From an uncultured Prevotella sp. (GTDB taxonomy: Bacteria > Bacteroidota > Bacteroidia > Bacteroidales > Bacteroidaceae): a DNA stretch of 64,000 nucleotides. Below the pieces are notes generated by a model. The model was given only the letters and a program-made list of their open reading frames with translations. It was not told where the DNA came from and made no database searches. This document shows, one piece after another, positions 43,411 to 51,676 of this stretch; positions within the stretch are counted from its first letter, which is position 1; the number at the start of each line of letters is the position of its first letter. The stretch lies in assembly GCA_944320235.1 (NCBI GenBank), contig CALUGQ010000002.1:173391-237390 (forward strand). The letters run 5' to 3'. The position numbers and the translations under genes are program-made.

Positions 43411-44255
43411 GCAATTTCATAGTACGAACCATCACCGGGACGCTGTTTGTGGCAGCCATCGTGGTGAGCTTTCTCAGCCCCACGGCCATGACGCTTCTCT
43501 TTGCGCTCGTCACCGGGCTGACCGTTTGGGAGTTCACCGGGCTTGTCAACCGGCGCGAGGGTGTAGACACGAACCGCATGATCTGCACCGTGGCAGGTGT
43601 GTATTTCTTTCTTGCCGTAGTCGGGTTCTGCAGCGCGTTGACTCCGCCTACGGTGTTCATCCCCTACCTTATAACCATCATTTACCTGCTCGTGGCAGAG
43701 CTTTATGCCAAGAATCCCGACCCCATCAGTACCTGGGCGCACACCATGATGAGCCAGCTCTACATCGCGCTGCCGTTCTCGATGCTCGGCGTGCTGGCCT
43801 TCAGGGCTACCCCCGAGGGTACGGTTTATACCTACCTCATGCCGTTGAGCGTGTTCGTGTTCCTCTGGATAAACGATAGCGGGGCCTATTGCTGCGGTTC
43901 GCTCCTTGGCCGCCACAAGCTGTTTCCGCGCATCAGCCCCGGCAAGAGCTGGGAAGGCTCGGTGGGCGGGGCTGTGTTTGTGGCAGCGGCTGCGGTGCTG
44001 GTATGGCATCTCACTGAGCTTTACGGCGTCAACGACCTGCAGCTCAGCGCGGTTGAGTGGGTAGGCCTGGGGCTTGTCGTCACCGTGTTCGGCACGTGGG
44101 GTGACCTTGTTGAGAGCCTCTTCAAGCGCACGCTGGGCATAAAGGACAGTGGCAAGATACTGCCTGGCCACGGTGGTATGCTCGACCGTTTTGACTCTTC
44201 GCTGCTCGCCTTGCCGGCAGCCGTGGTATATCTTTATACGCTCACCCTGCTCTGA
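43407..44255 (+). CDS. cdsA: Phosphatidate cytidylyltransferase
   Basis: This 282-residue polytopic membrane enzyme makes CDP-diacylglycerol from phosphatidic acid and CTP. The C-terminal CdsA signature SLFKRTLGIKDSGKILPGHG, followed by GMLDRFDS, is intact. ATGA overlap with ftsH indicates translational coupling. CDP-DAG also feeds the cardiolipin synthase encoded at 25 kb. Confidence 0.96.
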   Translation: MSNFIVRTITGTLFVAAIVVSFLSPTAMTLLFALVTGLTVWEFTGLVNRREGVDTNRMICTVAGVYFFLAVVGFCSALTPPTVFIPYLITIIYLLVAELYAKNPDPISTWAHTMMSQLYIALPFSMLGVLAFRATPEGTVYTYLMPLSVFVFLWINDSGAYCCGSLLGRHKLFPRISPGKSWEGSVGGAVFVAAAAVLVWHLTELYGVNDLQLSAVEWVGLGLVVTVFGTWGDLVESLFKRTLGIKDSGKILPGHGGMLDRFDSSLLALPAAVVYLYTLTLL

Positions 44256-44278
44256 GCAGGCACATGGGCGGTCTGTCT

Positions 44279-44324
44279 GCGCCCGCCGCCGCTTCAATTG
44301 GCAAGCGGCGACGGGCGCGCTTTT
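44279..44324 (+). terminator. Terminator after cdsA
   Basis: GCGCCCG and GCCGCTT pair with AAGCGGC and CGGGCGC around a CAATTGGC loop, followed by TTTTG. Confidence 0.85.
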
Positions 44325-44554
44325 GTTGTATTGTGCAGCAGGCTGTGCCTGGCGCTGCGGCCGTCTTTAGCCTGTGGCTGCGCGAATTGTATTTGTTTTA
44401 TTGTGGATTATTGCTGGTCGCAAGGGCGTTTGGTGTCAAATCCATGCCCTGGCAGACTGCTATTTCCTTGCCGTGAAAGTAAAGTTTTTTGCCGTTTCGG
44501 CCCGCTTTCCGTAATCCTTTGAGAGCCAACAGATTGGCGAACGGTATGTTTTAA

Positions 44555-44630
44555 TTTCCAAAACAGCCTGTTTCGCAAGCTAAAACAGGCCGTTTGGCGT
44601 TTTGAAACGATCCGTTCGGCTTTGCAAAAC
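44555..44630. repeat. AAAACGGCC-type intergenic repeat cluster 7
   Basis: AAAACAGCCTGTTTCGCAAG, CTAAAACAGGCCGTTTGGC and GAAACGATCCGTTCGGC, followed by TTTGCAAAACC. The first two units pair with each other. The rest of 44330-44788 holds no recognised gene. Confidence 0.7.
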
Positions 44631-44788
44631 CATCCATGTTGCATGGCAGGCGGGTTTTTGTCGCTATTTGTTACCTATGTCGCCAAATGACGGCTTGGTT
44701 GGCTTTGCAGGCGATCCGTTATTTTATTATCCGTAAAAATGGTTGGCACTTCTGTAATGACTATACCTTGCAGATGGCAGAATTTTGC

Positions 44789-44797
44789 TAACTTTGC
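44789..44797 (+). promoter_or_regulatory. Promoter -7 element of the flavodoxin-like reductase gene
   Basis: TAACTTTGC, with CTTG at 44767-44770. It predicts a leader of about 220 bases before ATG 45024; the leader content is not recognised. Confidence 0.6.
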
Positions 44798-45023
44798 AGG
44801 AAATTGGTTGCGGATGTGAAACATGAGGGGGCGTTTCCGTTACGGCTCGCTTGCGTTTCCCTTTTGCAAGAAGCCGGCGGCTGGCTAAAATGGCGGCTGC
44901 ATGAATTTTGGAAGTCAAGGTCAATGACTGTGGCAATCAAGGCGCCTGCACCAGCCCGGTGCCATGGCGGGCCTAATGCCGGCCTCGGCCAAGCACGATT
45001 TGGAGCTAAACAATTACAATATT

Positions 45024-45566
45024 ATGAGCAACGTACTGATAATCAAGACAAGTCCGCGTTTGGGCGGCAATTCAGATGCGCTCGCCGATGAGTTCGCGCG
45101 CGGCGCGGCTGAGGCAGGCCACATGGTAGAAACGGTTAGCCTGGCAGGCAAGGAGGTGGCTTTCTGCCGCGGTTGCCTGGCTTGCCAGAAGACACACAGG
45201 TGCGTAATCCACGACTATGCCGACGAGGTGAGGCAGAAGATGCACGATGCCGATGTCATCGTCTGGGCCACGCCGGTGTATTATTACAGCGTGAGCGGCC
45301 AGATGAAGACCATGATCGACCGTTCCAACCCGCTCTACGGCTCAGACTATAAGTTCCGCGATGTCTATCTGCTTGCGGCTGCCGCCGAGGACGAGGCGAC
45401 CACCGTCGCCGGTGCGGTGACCGCCCTTGAGGGCTGGATATCCTGCTTTGAGCGTTCGCGCCTGGCAGGGGTGGTGTTTGCCGGCGGCGTCAATGAGCGC
45501 GGCGACATAGCCGGCCACGCCTCACTCCTGAAGGCTTACGAGGCCGGGCGGGCCGTCGGGGCCTGA
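45024..45566 (+). CDS. NAD(P)H-dependent FMN reductase / flavodoxin-fold oxidoreductase
   Basis: This 180-residue protein of the NADPH-dependent FMN-reductase (IsfA-like) type begins MSNVLIIKTSPRLGGNSDAL, the phosphate-binding loop for FMN. It has a Cys-containing CRGCLACQKTHRC segment, as in iron-sulfur flavoproteins, and WATPVYYYSVSGQMK for flavin-ring contact. The physiological substrate is unknown. ATG 45024 is preferred over 44964 by family start. Confidence 0.87.
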   Translation: MSNVLIIKTSPRLGGNSDALADEFARGAAEAGHMVETVSLAGKEVAFCRGCLACQKTHRCVIHDYADEVRQKMHDADVIVWATPVYYYSVSGQMKTMIDRSNPLYGSDYKFRDVYLLAAAAEDEATTVAGAVTALEGWISCFERSRLAGVVFAGGVNERGDIAGHASLLKAYEAGRAVGA

Positions 45567-45638
45567 CGCCCGTTTGCCCTGGGGGCGGTTCAACGCGCGG
45601 AAAAAGCCATCCCCGGGCAGCTTTTGTGCTTGCAATCA

Positions 45639-45670
45639 TTGCCCGTGACGGATAAAATGATTAACTTTGC
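45639..45670 (+). promoter_or_regulatory. Promoter of the MATE-cyclophilin operon
   Basis: TTG at 45639-45641, 20 bases, TAACTTTGC at 45662-45670. Confidence 0.7.
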
Positions 45671-45783
45671 GCACTGTAAGACATGGCGCTGCAGGGCAGT
45701 GTATGGCCGGCTGACGGCCAGCAGGGCCTGCGCCGCCATGTCAGTGCTGCATGCAACAAAGAAAAGAGGCAACAAGCAAACCA

Positions 45784-47169
45784 ATGTCAGTAAACAACAA
45801 GAGCGACGAACTGCTGTCGTACATCCGCCAGGGGCGCGCCATGACCCGGGCTGAGAAGCTGCGCTTGATAGCGCAGCTGAGCGTCCCGTCAATCCTGTCG
45901 CAGATGTCGGCCACCGTGATGTTCTTCATCGACGCCTCGATGGTGGGCAGCCTGGGAGCCCGCCAGTCGGCCTCGATAGGGCTTGTAGAGTCGTCCACGT
46001 GGCTGTTCAGCGGTTTGCTCAGTGCCGCTTCCATGGGATTCTCTGTGCAGGTTGCCCATGCCATCGGTGCCAACGACTTCGTCCGGGCGCGTCGCATATT
46101 GCGGCAGGGCCTTGTGTGCGCGCTTGCTTTCAGCCTCATGCTCATGCTTTTGGGCATCGTTATCCACGCTCGGCTGCCCTATTGGCTCGGGGGCGGCAAC
46201 GACATAGCCCACGACTCGTCGATGTATTTCCTCATCTTCTCACTGGCGTTGCCTTTCTATCAGCTCCAGAACCTGTCGGGAAGCATGCTCAAGTGCAGCG
46301 GCAACATGAGGGTGCCGAGCCTGCTCAACATACTCATGTGCCTGCTCGACGTGGTGTTCAACTACCTTTTCATCTTCGTGGCTGGCCTCGGTGTGGCCGG
46401 GGCCGCGCTCGGGACGCTCTGTGCCATCGTCGTGTCGGCCTTGCTGATGGCCTGGTCGCTGCTGTTCCGCTCGCCCAGCCTGTCGCTCAAGGGCAGGCCC
46501 GGCTCGTTCCGCCCTACGGCAGATTGCGTTGGCACGGCGTTCAAGATAGGTGCGCCCATGGGCCTTCAGCAGGTACTGATGGGCGGCGCTCAGGTGGTGA
46601 GCACGGCCATCGTGGCCCCGCTGGGCAACATTTCGATAGCCGCAAACACCTTTGCCATAACCGTCGAGAGCCTTTGCTATATGCCCGGCTACGGCATTGC
46701 CGACGCAGCCACGACGCTCGTGGGGCAGGGTACAGGGGCAGGCCAGCGCTCACTGACGCGCAGTTTCGCCCGCCTGTCGGTCGCCACGGGCATGCTGGTC
46801 ATGACATTCATGGCCGTGCTCATGTTCATCTTTGCCCCTGCCATCATGCAGGTGATGACCCCCGTCGAGGCCATCCGCGAGCTGAGTGTGGCCGCGCTGC
46901 GCATCGAGGCGTTCGCCGAGCCGATGTTTGCGGCCGCCATCGTGTGCTACGGAGTGTTCATCGGCGCGGGCGACACGCTCAAGCCGGCAGCCATGAACCT
47001 GCTCAGCATGTGGGCGGTGCGCCTCTCCCTGGCCGCCGTGCTGGCTCCCCACTATGGCTTGCGCGGCGTATGGACGGCCATGGCCATCGAGCTGACGTTC
47101 CGTGGCGGCATATTCCTGCTGCGGCTTTTCAAGGGAGGGTGGATGAAAGGCATACCTAACAGACAATGA
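45784..47169 (+). CDS. MATE-family multidrug/Na+ efflux transporter
   Basis: This 461-residue protein has 12 predicted membrane helices and the NorM/DinF-like pattern: LSVPSILSQMSATVMFFIDASMVGSLG in the first helices and GAPMGLQQVLMGGAQVVSTAIVA at the second bundle. It expels cationic drugs or metabolites by Na+ or H+ antiport. The start is ATG 45784 or, 11 codons earlier, 45751. It ends one base before the cyclophilin gene. Confidence 0.92.
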   Translation: MSVNNKSDELLSYIRQGRAMTRAEKLRLIAQLSVPSILSQMSATVMFFIDASMVGSLGARQSASIGLVESSTWLFSGLLSAASMGFSVQVAHAIGANDFVRARRILRQGLVCALAFSLMLMLLGIVIHARLPYWLGGGNDIAHDSSMYFLIFSLALPFYQLQNLSGSMLKCSGNMRVPSLLNILMCLLDVVFNYLFIFVAGLGVAGAALGTLCAIVVSALLMAWSLLFRSPSLSLKGRPGSFRPTADCVGTAFKIGAPMGLQQVLMGGAQVVSTAIVAPLGNISIAANTFAITVESLCYMPGYGIADAATTLVGQGTGAGQRSLTRSFARLSVATGMLVMTFMAVLMFIFAPAIMQVMTPVEAIRELSVAALRIEAFAEPMFAAAIVCYGVFIGAGDTLKPAAMNLLSMWAVRLSLAAVLAPHYGLRGVWTAMAIELTFRGGIFLLRLFKGGWMKGIPNRQ

Positions 47170-47170
47170 T

Positions 47171-47845
47171 ATGAAACGAACAGTCATTTCACTCCTTTTT
47201 GTTTGTGTGGCGGCAGCCTTTGTCCATGCCGCCGGGCGCAAGGCCGTCGTGCTGCAGACAACGGCCGGCGACATACGCATAGAGCTTTACGACGAGACGC
47301 CGGTGCACCGCGACAATTTCCTGAAGCTTGTGCGCAGCCACTTCTACGACAGCCTCCTGTTCCACAGGGTGGTCCGAAACTTCGTTGTGCAGGCCGGTGA
47401 TCCCGGCAGCAAGCATGCCGGGCCGGGGCGTATGCTCGGTGCAGGCACGCTGCCTTACCGCCTGCCTGCCGAGGTGAGGCTGCCCGAATTGTACCACAAG
47501 CGCGGCGCGGTGGCCATGGCGCGCGAGGCCGACGAGGCCAACCCGCGGCGCGAGTCGGATGCCTGCCAGTTCTACATCGTGTGGGGAAAGCTCCATTCCA
47601 CGGCTGTCGTTGAGGCCGAGCGCGAGCGCATCGACACCATTGGCGGGGGCGCAAGGATGTTGGACGAGATGTTTGAAACCTACAGGAAAGTAGGTGGACT
47701 GCCACAGCTTGACGGCCTCTACACCGTGTTTGGTGAGGTGACAATGGGCATGGACGTGGTGGAGAAGATGCTCGACGCCGAGACAGACGACTACGACCGC
47801 CCGCTCTACGACATCATGATAATCTCTGCAAGGGTAGAAGAGTGA
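47171..47845 (+). CDS. Periplasmic peptidyl-prolyl cis-trans isomerase (cyclophilin)
   Basis: This 224-residue protein has a signal peptide ending FVHAA and a cyclophilin domain: LYDETPVHRDNFLKLVRS, the active-site LLFHRVVRNFVVQAGDP, and CQFYIVWGK. An insertion of about 40 residues before LDGLYTVFGEVTMGMDVVEK is typical of the Bacteroidetes form. It helps protein folding in the periplasm. It shares an operon with the MATE gene. Confidence 0.93.
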   Translation: MKRTVISLLFVCVAAAFVHAAGRKAVVLQTTAGDIRIELYDETPVHRDNFLKLVRSHFYDSLLFHRVVRNFVVQAGDPGSKHAGPGRMLGAGTLPYRLPAEVRLPELYHKRGAVAMAREADEANPRRESDACQFYIVWGKLHSTAVVEAERERIDTIGGGARMLDEMFETYRKVGGLPQLDGLYTVFGEVTMGMDVVEKMLDAETDDYDRPLYDIMIISARVEE

Positions 47846-47942
47846 CTGCCGCCGGGCGCCCGTGTGGTGCCGCCGCTGCCAGTGGACATGCCGCCATGGC
47901 TGCTGGCGGGCATTGGGATGTTTCGCCCTGGCGCTGGTGCAA

Positions 47943-48364
47943 TAAAAAAGCAGCCCTAAGGCTCACGCCCCCGGAACTGCACCTAAACGATATCAATAAC
48001 TAAAAACTTCTTCTTAAATAGAAGGTAAGGCGGGCTTTCCATGCCAATGGCCTTTACCTTTGACCAAGACGGCTGTCTTTTGCGCCTCTCCGGGCTGCCG
48101 CCGCCTCGTCTTTGCTATACCTATTAACTTAACCTTAAGTACCAACCCGTCTCCCGACGAATGAACGATCACTATCGTATGTCATCCTTACAATCTTATG
48201 CATTACCTTTAATCGGCTTTACCTTCTTTCGCTGTCATCCTTACATATTTGTCTTCTTACCTTTTATCCTGATGTCTGTATGACAATCTTCCTACCTGAC
48301 TATATCGTTACCTACCTTTGTTTTTGTATATCATCGTATCTCTATTCATCATCATCCTTTTCAC
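47943..48364 (-). ncRNA. Putative noncoding RNA 1, about 420 bases, AGGUA-rich
   Basis: On the minus strand a -7 element (48376-48368) precedes purine-rich sequence with no frame longer than about 22 codons. It ends in a hairpin (GCAG...CTGC, 47980-47950) and a TTTTTT run (47949-47943). AGGT occurs about ten times, mostly as AAGGTA, and AAGGATGA three times. It shares GGTACTTAAG with ncRNA 2. It has an FNR/CRP-like box upstream. No known family (RNase P, tmRNA, 6S, SRP) was recognised. Bases 47846-47942 hold nothing else. Confidence 0.5.
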
Positions 48365-48367
48365 GAT

Positions 48368-48491
48368 GCAAAGTTACTACGATTGTCGTTACGGTGTAAC
48401 GTTTGCCTCTTTTTATTTCAAAATTAGCCATTTCTTTTGACTTAAATCAATCTATTGTGTGCGAACACAGTGCATTTGTGCTCGCACACAA
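48368..48491 (-). promoter_or_regulatory. Promoter of ncRNA 1 with FNR/CRP-like box and two TTGTG-N6-CACA sites
   Basis: The minus strand reads TAACTTTGC at 48376-48368, with no good -33. The plus strand shows TTGACTTAAATCAA (48437-48450), then TTGTG-TGCGAA-CACAG (48455-48470) and TTGTG-CTCGCA-CACAA (48476-48491), 21 bases apart. The box centre is 67.5 bases from the upstream edge of the -7. Lack of a -33 fits activator dependence. Bases 48492-48910 show no gene. Confidence 0.55.
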
Positions 48492-48910
48492 CTATGTTTT
48501 TTGCGACAAGATGGCGCGCTTTGGCCGCATTGTCAAGCCGTTGTGCGGTGCGTTTTGGCGTTGGCTCGGTTGCTTTTTGCTGCGCACTGACTTCCGCAGG
48601 CTGGGCTTCGGCGCGGCGGGCATATTTGTCAGCACTGCATGGTTGTGCATAAAGCCAAATGGGGCAATTTGATTTAGGCCTGCTTGCGAGTTAATGTCGG
48701 GCAGATTGCTTGCTGTTTCATTGGGGGCGTGGCGGGCTGCGTATAGGCGGTACGGGAAGAATTCTGCCGGCAGTGACGCGCAAGCAGGCTGAAGCGTATG
48801 TGAAACACGGATATGTCCAGGTGTTGTGTTCCAATGGGCGATATGGGATAAAGATGCGTTTGGGTAGTGTTGATGGCTCAATGGCGGTGAGGTGGGGCAG
48901 TGGGGGAGGC

Positions 48911-49239
48911 AGAATAAAGGCGGCAAACGATTCTCATCGGTGCCGCCTTGTAATTATATAACCCTAAAATCCATTTTCTTTTTGATGGTGTCTCAGTGCT
49001 GTTGTTTGCCTCTCGCCCCCATACCTGTTGCAGCTTTCGCTGCAAACAGGATTTTACATCTGCTTAAACAACCTTTCTACCTTTCTCAAGTTGTAGTCTG
49101 TTACCCTTGCAATCCTTACCTTAGCCAATACCTTTTGTTGCCTTTCAGGCAATGTCCTTGAATCTTAAGTACCTTTATAATACCTATTATTACCCTGAAT
49201 CTAATTACCTTTTACCGGTATTCCTTGTTTCGTTTTGCT
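48911..49239 (-). ncRNA. Putative noncoding RNA 2, about 330 bases, AGGUA-rich
   Basis: On the minus strand a good -7 (49251-49243) precedes purine-rich sequence with about eight AGGT words. There is a GAAA-tetraloop hairpin (GCAGC-GAAA-GCTGC extended by CCTGT/ACAGG, 49023-49051) and a small TTGCCT-GAA-AGGCAA hairpin. It ends in a terminator AAGGCGGCA/TGCCGCCTT (48949-48917) with T residues. No reading frame of note exists. It shares GGTACTTAAG and the AAGGTAA words with ncRNA 1, so the two look related. Confidence 0.5.
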
Positions 49240-49242
49240 GGT

Positions 49243-49345
49243 GCAAAGGTAGTGCGTTTTGCCTGAACGGCAATGGGCAAAATATGTTTTATAACATAAA
49301 ATCGCCCTGTTTTTGATTTATGTCAAGCTGTGTGGCCGCGCACAG
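49243..49345 (-). promoter_or_regulatory. Promoter of ncRNA 2 with FNR/CRP-like box
   Basis: The minus strand reads TACCTTTGC (49251-49243), with TTG at 49273-49271 after 19 bases. The plus strand shows TTGATTTATGTCAA (49313-49326), then the palindrome CTGTG-N8-CACAG (49328-49345). The box centre is 68.5 bases from the upstream edge of the -7. Confidence 0.6.
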
Positions 49346-49351
49346 GGCCTC

Positions 49352-50167
49352 TCATTCATTCCCGGCGGGCTTAGCCAGGGCCGGCTCGGCTGCCACCAGG
49401 TTGGTCAGTTCTACAAACTGCCCGACGCTGAGCTGCTCGGGGCGCATGGTCATCAGCGGCCCGTCGAAGAAGCCTTCAGTGGCCCCCTGCCCGCCGAAGA
49501 GCTGGCGCAGGCTCACGCGCAGCATCTTGCGGCGCTGGTTGAATGCCGTTTTCACCACGCGGCGGAACAGCCCCTCGTCGCAGCCCAGCGAGGTGCGGCC
49601 GTTGCGTGTGAGGCGTATGACGGCGCTCTTCACCTTTGGCGGCGGGTTGAACACGTCCTCGTCGACTGTGAACAGGTACTCTACGTCATACCACGCCTGC
49701 ATGAGCACACTCAGTATGCCGTATGCCTTGCAGCCCGGGGCCGACGCCATGCGCTGTGCGACCTCGCGCTGTATCATGCCCGTGCAGCAGGGGATGAGCT
49801 GGCGGTTGTCCAGCATCTTGAAGAAAATCTGCGAGGATATGTCGTAGGGATAGTTGCCTGTGAGCACGAACTGCCGCCCGCCGAACACCCCGCCGAGGTC
49901 CATGCGCAGGAAGTCGGCGGCCACTATGCGGTCGGCCAGTGCCGGGAAGCGGTCGTGAAGGTAGGCTACCGACTCGGCGTCAATCTCGACCACTTTCACC
50001 TCGCGGGGCTTGCTGATAAGAAACTGCGTCAGCACGCCCATGCCGGGCCCTACTTCCAGTACGGGGATGCCGGCGCAGGCATCCACCGTGTCGGCTATGC
50101 GCCGTGCTATGTCGAGGTCGGTCAGGAAGTGCTGGCCGAGGTTTTTCTTTGGCTTTACTTGTTTCAT
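49352..50167 (-). CDS. rsmA: 16S rRNA dimethyladenosine transferase
   Basis: This 271-residue KsgA-family enzyme dimethylates A1518 and A1519 of 16S rRNA. The N-terminus VKPKKNLGQHFLTD, SAM motif VLEVGPGMGVLT and catalytic NYPYDISSQI (an N-Y-P-Y variant of NLPY) are clear. ATG 50167 is set by the promoter at 50175-50206; an in-frame start at 50260 lies upstream of it. Its 3' end touches the regulatory region of ncRNA 2. Confidence 0.96.
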   Translation of the reverse strand: MKQVKPKKNLGQHFLTDLDIARRIADTVDACAGIPVLEVGPGMGVLTQFLISKPREVKVVEIDAESVAYLHDRFPALADRIVAADFLRMDLGGVFGGRQFVLTGNYPYDISSQIFFKMLDNRQLIPCCTGMIQREVAQRMASAPGCKAYGILSVLMQAWYDVEYLFTVDEDVFNPPPKVKSAVIRLTRNGRTSLGCDEGLFRRVVKTAFNQRRKMLRVSLRQLFGGQGATEGFFDGPLMTMRPEQLSVGQFVELTNLVAAEPALAKPAGNE

Positions 50168-50174
50168 AACGCCT

Positions 50175-50206
50175 GCAAAGGTAGTGGATGTTTCGTTAAC
50201 CGCAAA
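50175..50206 (-). promoter_or_regulatory. Promoter of rsmA
   Basis: The minus strand has TTTG at 50206-50203, 19 bases, and TACCTTTGC at 50183-50175. Confidence 0.8.
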
Positions 50207-50348
50207 ACAATTCGCCCCTTTTTTGCCCTGTGGCCTGCCGTGCGGTAGGCCACAGGGCACGCTTGTCGGTGTAAAGATGTTTCATCGTCGGTGGCGTTCT
50301 CCCTAATGGCTTGGTTCTCAGTAGATTGCGCCGCGGGTAAGAATGCGG

Positions 50349-50425
50349 CGCAAAACAGCCCGTATGGCATTGCCATACAGGCCGTCTTGCGCTGCGGAAC
50401 AGCCCGTTTCGCCGGCCTGTCCTGC
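50349..50425. repeat. AAAACGGCC-type intergenic repeat cluster 8
   Basis: GCAAAACAGCCCGTATGGC, a perfect GTATGGC-ATT-GCCATAC hairpin with the same ATT loop as cluster 1, CAGGCCGTCTTGCGCTGC and GGAACAGCCCGTTTCGCCGG. Confidence 0.75.
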
Positions 50426-50544
50426 CGTGGAGGCCTTGTAGGGCGCGCCTTGTCATGATGTTTTACCGCAGGCGGCGTTTCTCCGTTTCAGCCTCCGCAT
50501 GAAATAAATTAAGGTTGGCCGGTGCTTGTTTCGCGCATTTTTAG

Positions 50545-50553
50545 TAAGTTTGC
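50545..50553 (+). promoter_or_regulatory. Promoter -7 element of vsr
   Basis: TAAGTTTGC, 21 bases before the start; the -33 is only approximate. Confidence 0.5.
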
Positions 50554-50574
50554 AGTTGCAAACACCACGGCAGC

Positions 50575-51072
50575 ATGACGACAGACGGCGAGCAGGAGCG
50601 CCTTAAGCGGAGCCGCATCATGGCGGCCATCCACAGCCGGGACACAAAGCCCGAGCTGGTGGTGCGCCGCTATCTCTTCGCCCGGGGCTTCCGCTTCCGC
50701 CTCAACCACCCTCGCCTGCCGGGCCGCCCCGACATAGTGCTGCGCAAGTATCGCACGGTGATATTCGTGAACGGATGCTTCTGGCACGGCCACGACTGCC
50801 CCGCGTTCCATCTGCCAAGGACCAACGCCGACTTCTGGCGGCGCAAGATAGAGCGCAACCGGCGGCGCGACGCCGACGTGCAGCGGCAGCTGGCGGCCAT
50901 GGGGTGGCACTGCATAACCGTCTGGGAGTGCGACCTGGACAGGGAAAAGCGCGAGCAGACACTGCTGGGCCTGGAGTTTACCCTCAGCCGCATATACCTG
51001 CAAGACCGCAGCCACGTGGGCTACGCCGCGCCACGTGAGGAAAGCCAGATGGCAGCCGAGCCGGAGCCGTGA
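50575..51072 (+). CDS. vsr: Very short patch repair endonuclease
   Basis: This 165-residue protein nicks DNA at T:G mismatches left by deamination of 5-methylcytosine. Family blocks are MAAIHSRDTKPELVVRRYLF, GRPDIVLRKYRTVIFVNGCF (catalytic Asp) and WHGHDCPAF, with zinc ligands. The C-terminal WECDL is present. Vsr usually sits beside a cytosine methyltransferase; none is in the window, so it is an orphan here. Confidence 0.94.
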   Translation: MTTDGEQERLKRSRIMAAIHSRDTKPELVVRRYLFARGFRFRLNHPRLPGRPDIVLRKYRTVIFVNGCFWHGHDCPAFHLPRTNADFWRRKIERNRRRDADVQRQLAAMGWHCITVWECDLDREKREQTLLGLEFTLSRIYLQDRSHVGYAAPREESQMAAEPEP

Positions 51073-51166
51073 TGCGCCGGCCTGCCGATGGAGCCTGCGC
51101 GGGTTGCGCAGCTCCTGGGCGAGAGAAACGTTTTTCAGTTCTGACACCCAACAAAATTATACTATC

Positions 51167-51520
51167 ATGAGAGCGATTGACAGCAAAGGGAAGATAACCA
51201 TCATGGGAGTGACGTTCGATGGCGTGGACGACATCATCCGCCACGCCGTTGGCGGCAAGCCTAAAGGCGGAGTGTATGTAGGCGAGGATTCGCAGGGCTA
51301 CCCCTGCTTCGACTCCGATGACTATGCCACGGAAAACAGATGTTACTGGAACTTCGTGTTTGCCGCCAGCGAGCAGGAGATGCGGCAACGCCTCGCTGAG
51401 CTGAGGGAAATGCCGCAGCTTAGGGCCAATTATGACAAGCTGACCTCCCGGCTGCACCCCATGGCCTATTGGGGCGGCGACACCCATCACAAAGTGTACC
51501 TTACGGCTGGCGCCGACTGA
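51167..51520 (+). CDS. Hypothetical protein, 117 residues
   Basis: The frame starts MRAIDSKGKITIMGVTFDGV and ends AYWGGDTHHKVYLTAGAD, soluble and mildly charged, with no signal peptide or membrane segment. ATG 51167 is chosen over an in-frame start inside vsr (51035). I do not recognise the family. It follows vsr by 94 bases in the same direction, but nothing links their functions. Confidence 0.55.
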   Translation: MRAIDSKGKITIMGVTFDGVDDIIRHAVGGKPKGGVYVGEDSQGYPCFDSDDYATENRCYWNFVFAASEQEMRQRLAELREMPQLRANYDKLTSRLHPMAYWGGDTHHKVYLTAGAD

Positions 51521-51595
51521 GCCATCCCCTGCGGGCGGCAGGCTGCTGGCATCTGCAAGGTGGGCCTGCCCTTGGGGCCAAGGGGCTGAAACAGC

Positions 51596-51645
51596 AAGGG
51601 TACGGGCTTCCCTCAGCTGTTGCAGGAGGGAGTGCCCGTACCCTT
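51596..51645. terminator. Long hairpin between the hypothetical gene and recA
   Basis: AAGGGTACGGGC pairs with GCCCGTACCCTT, and CCCTC with GAGGG inside it. The T-run is weak on both strands, so it may serve both convergent genes. Confidence 0.6.
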
Positions 51646-51676
51646 GTGTCGGTTGCCATCGTGTGGTTTGTTGCCC

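Noticed and set aside
48492-48910. Small genes between the two noncoding RNAs
   Set aside because: Frames on either strand are short, lack domains and overlap regulatory sequence.
51035-51166. N-terminal extension of the 117-residue hypothetical protein
   Set aside because: The extension runs inside vsr and reads as shadow sequence; ATG 51167 fits better.
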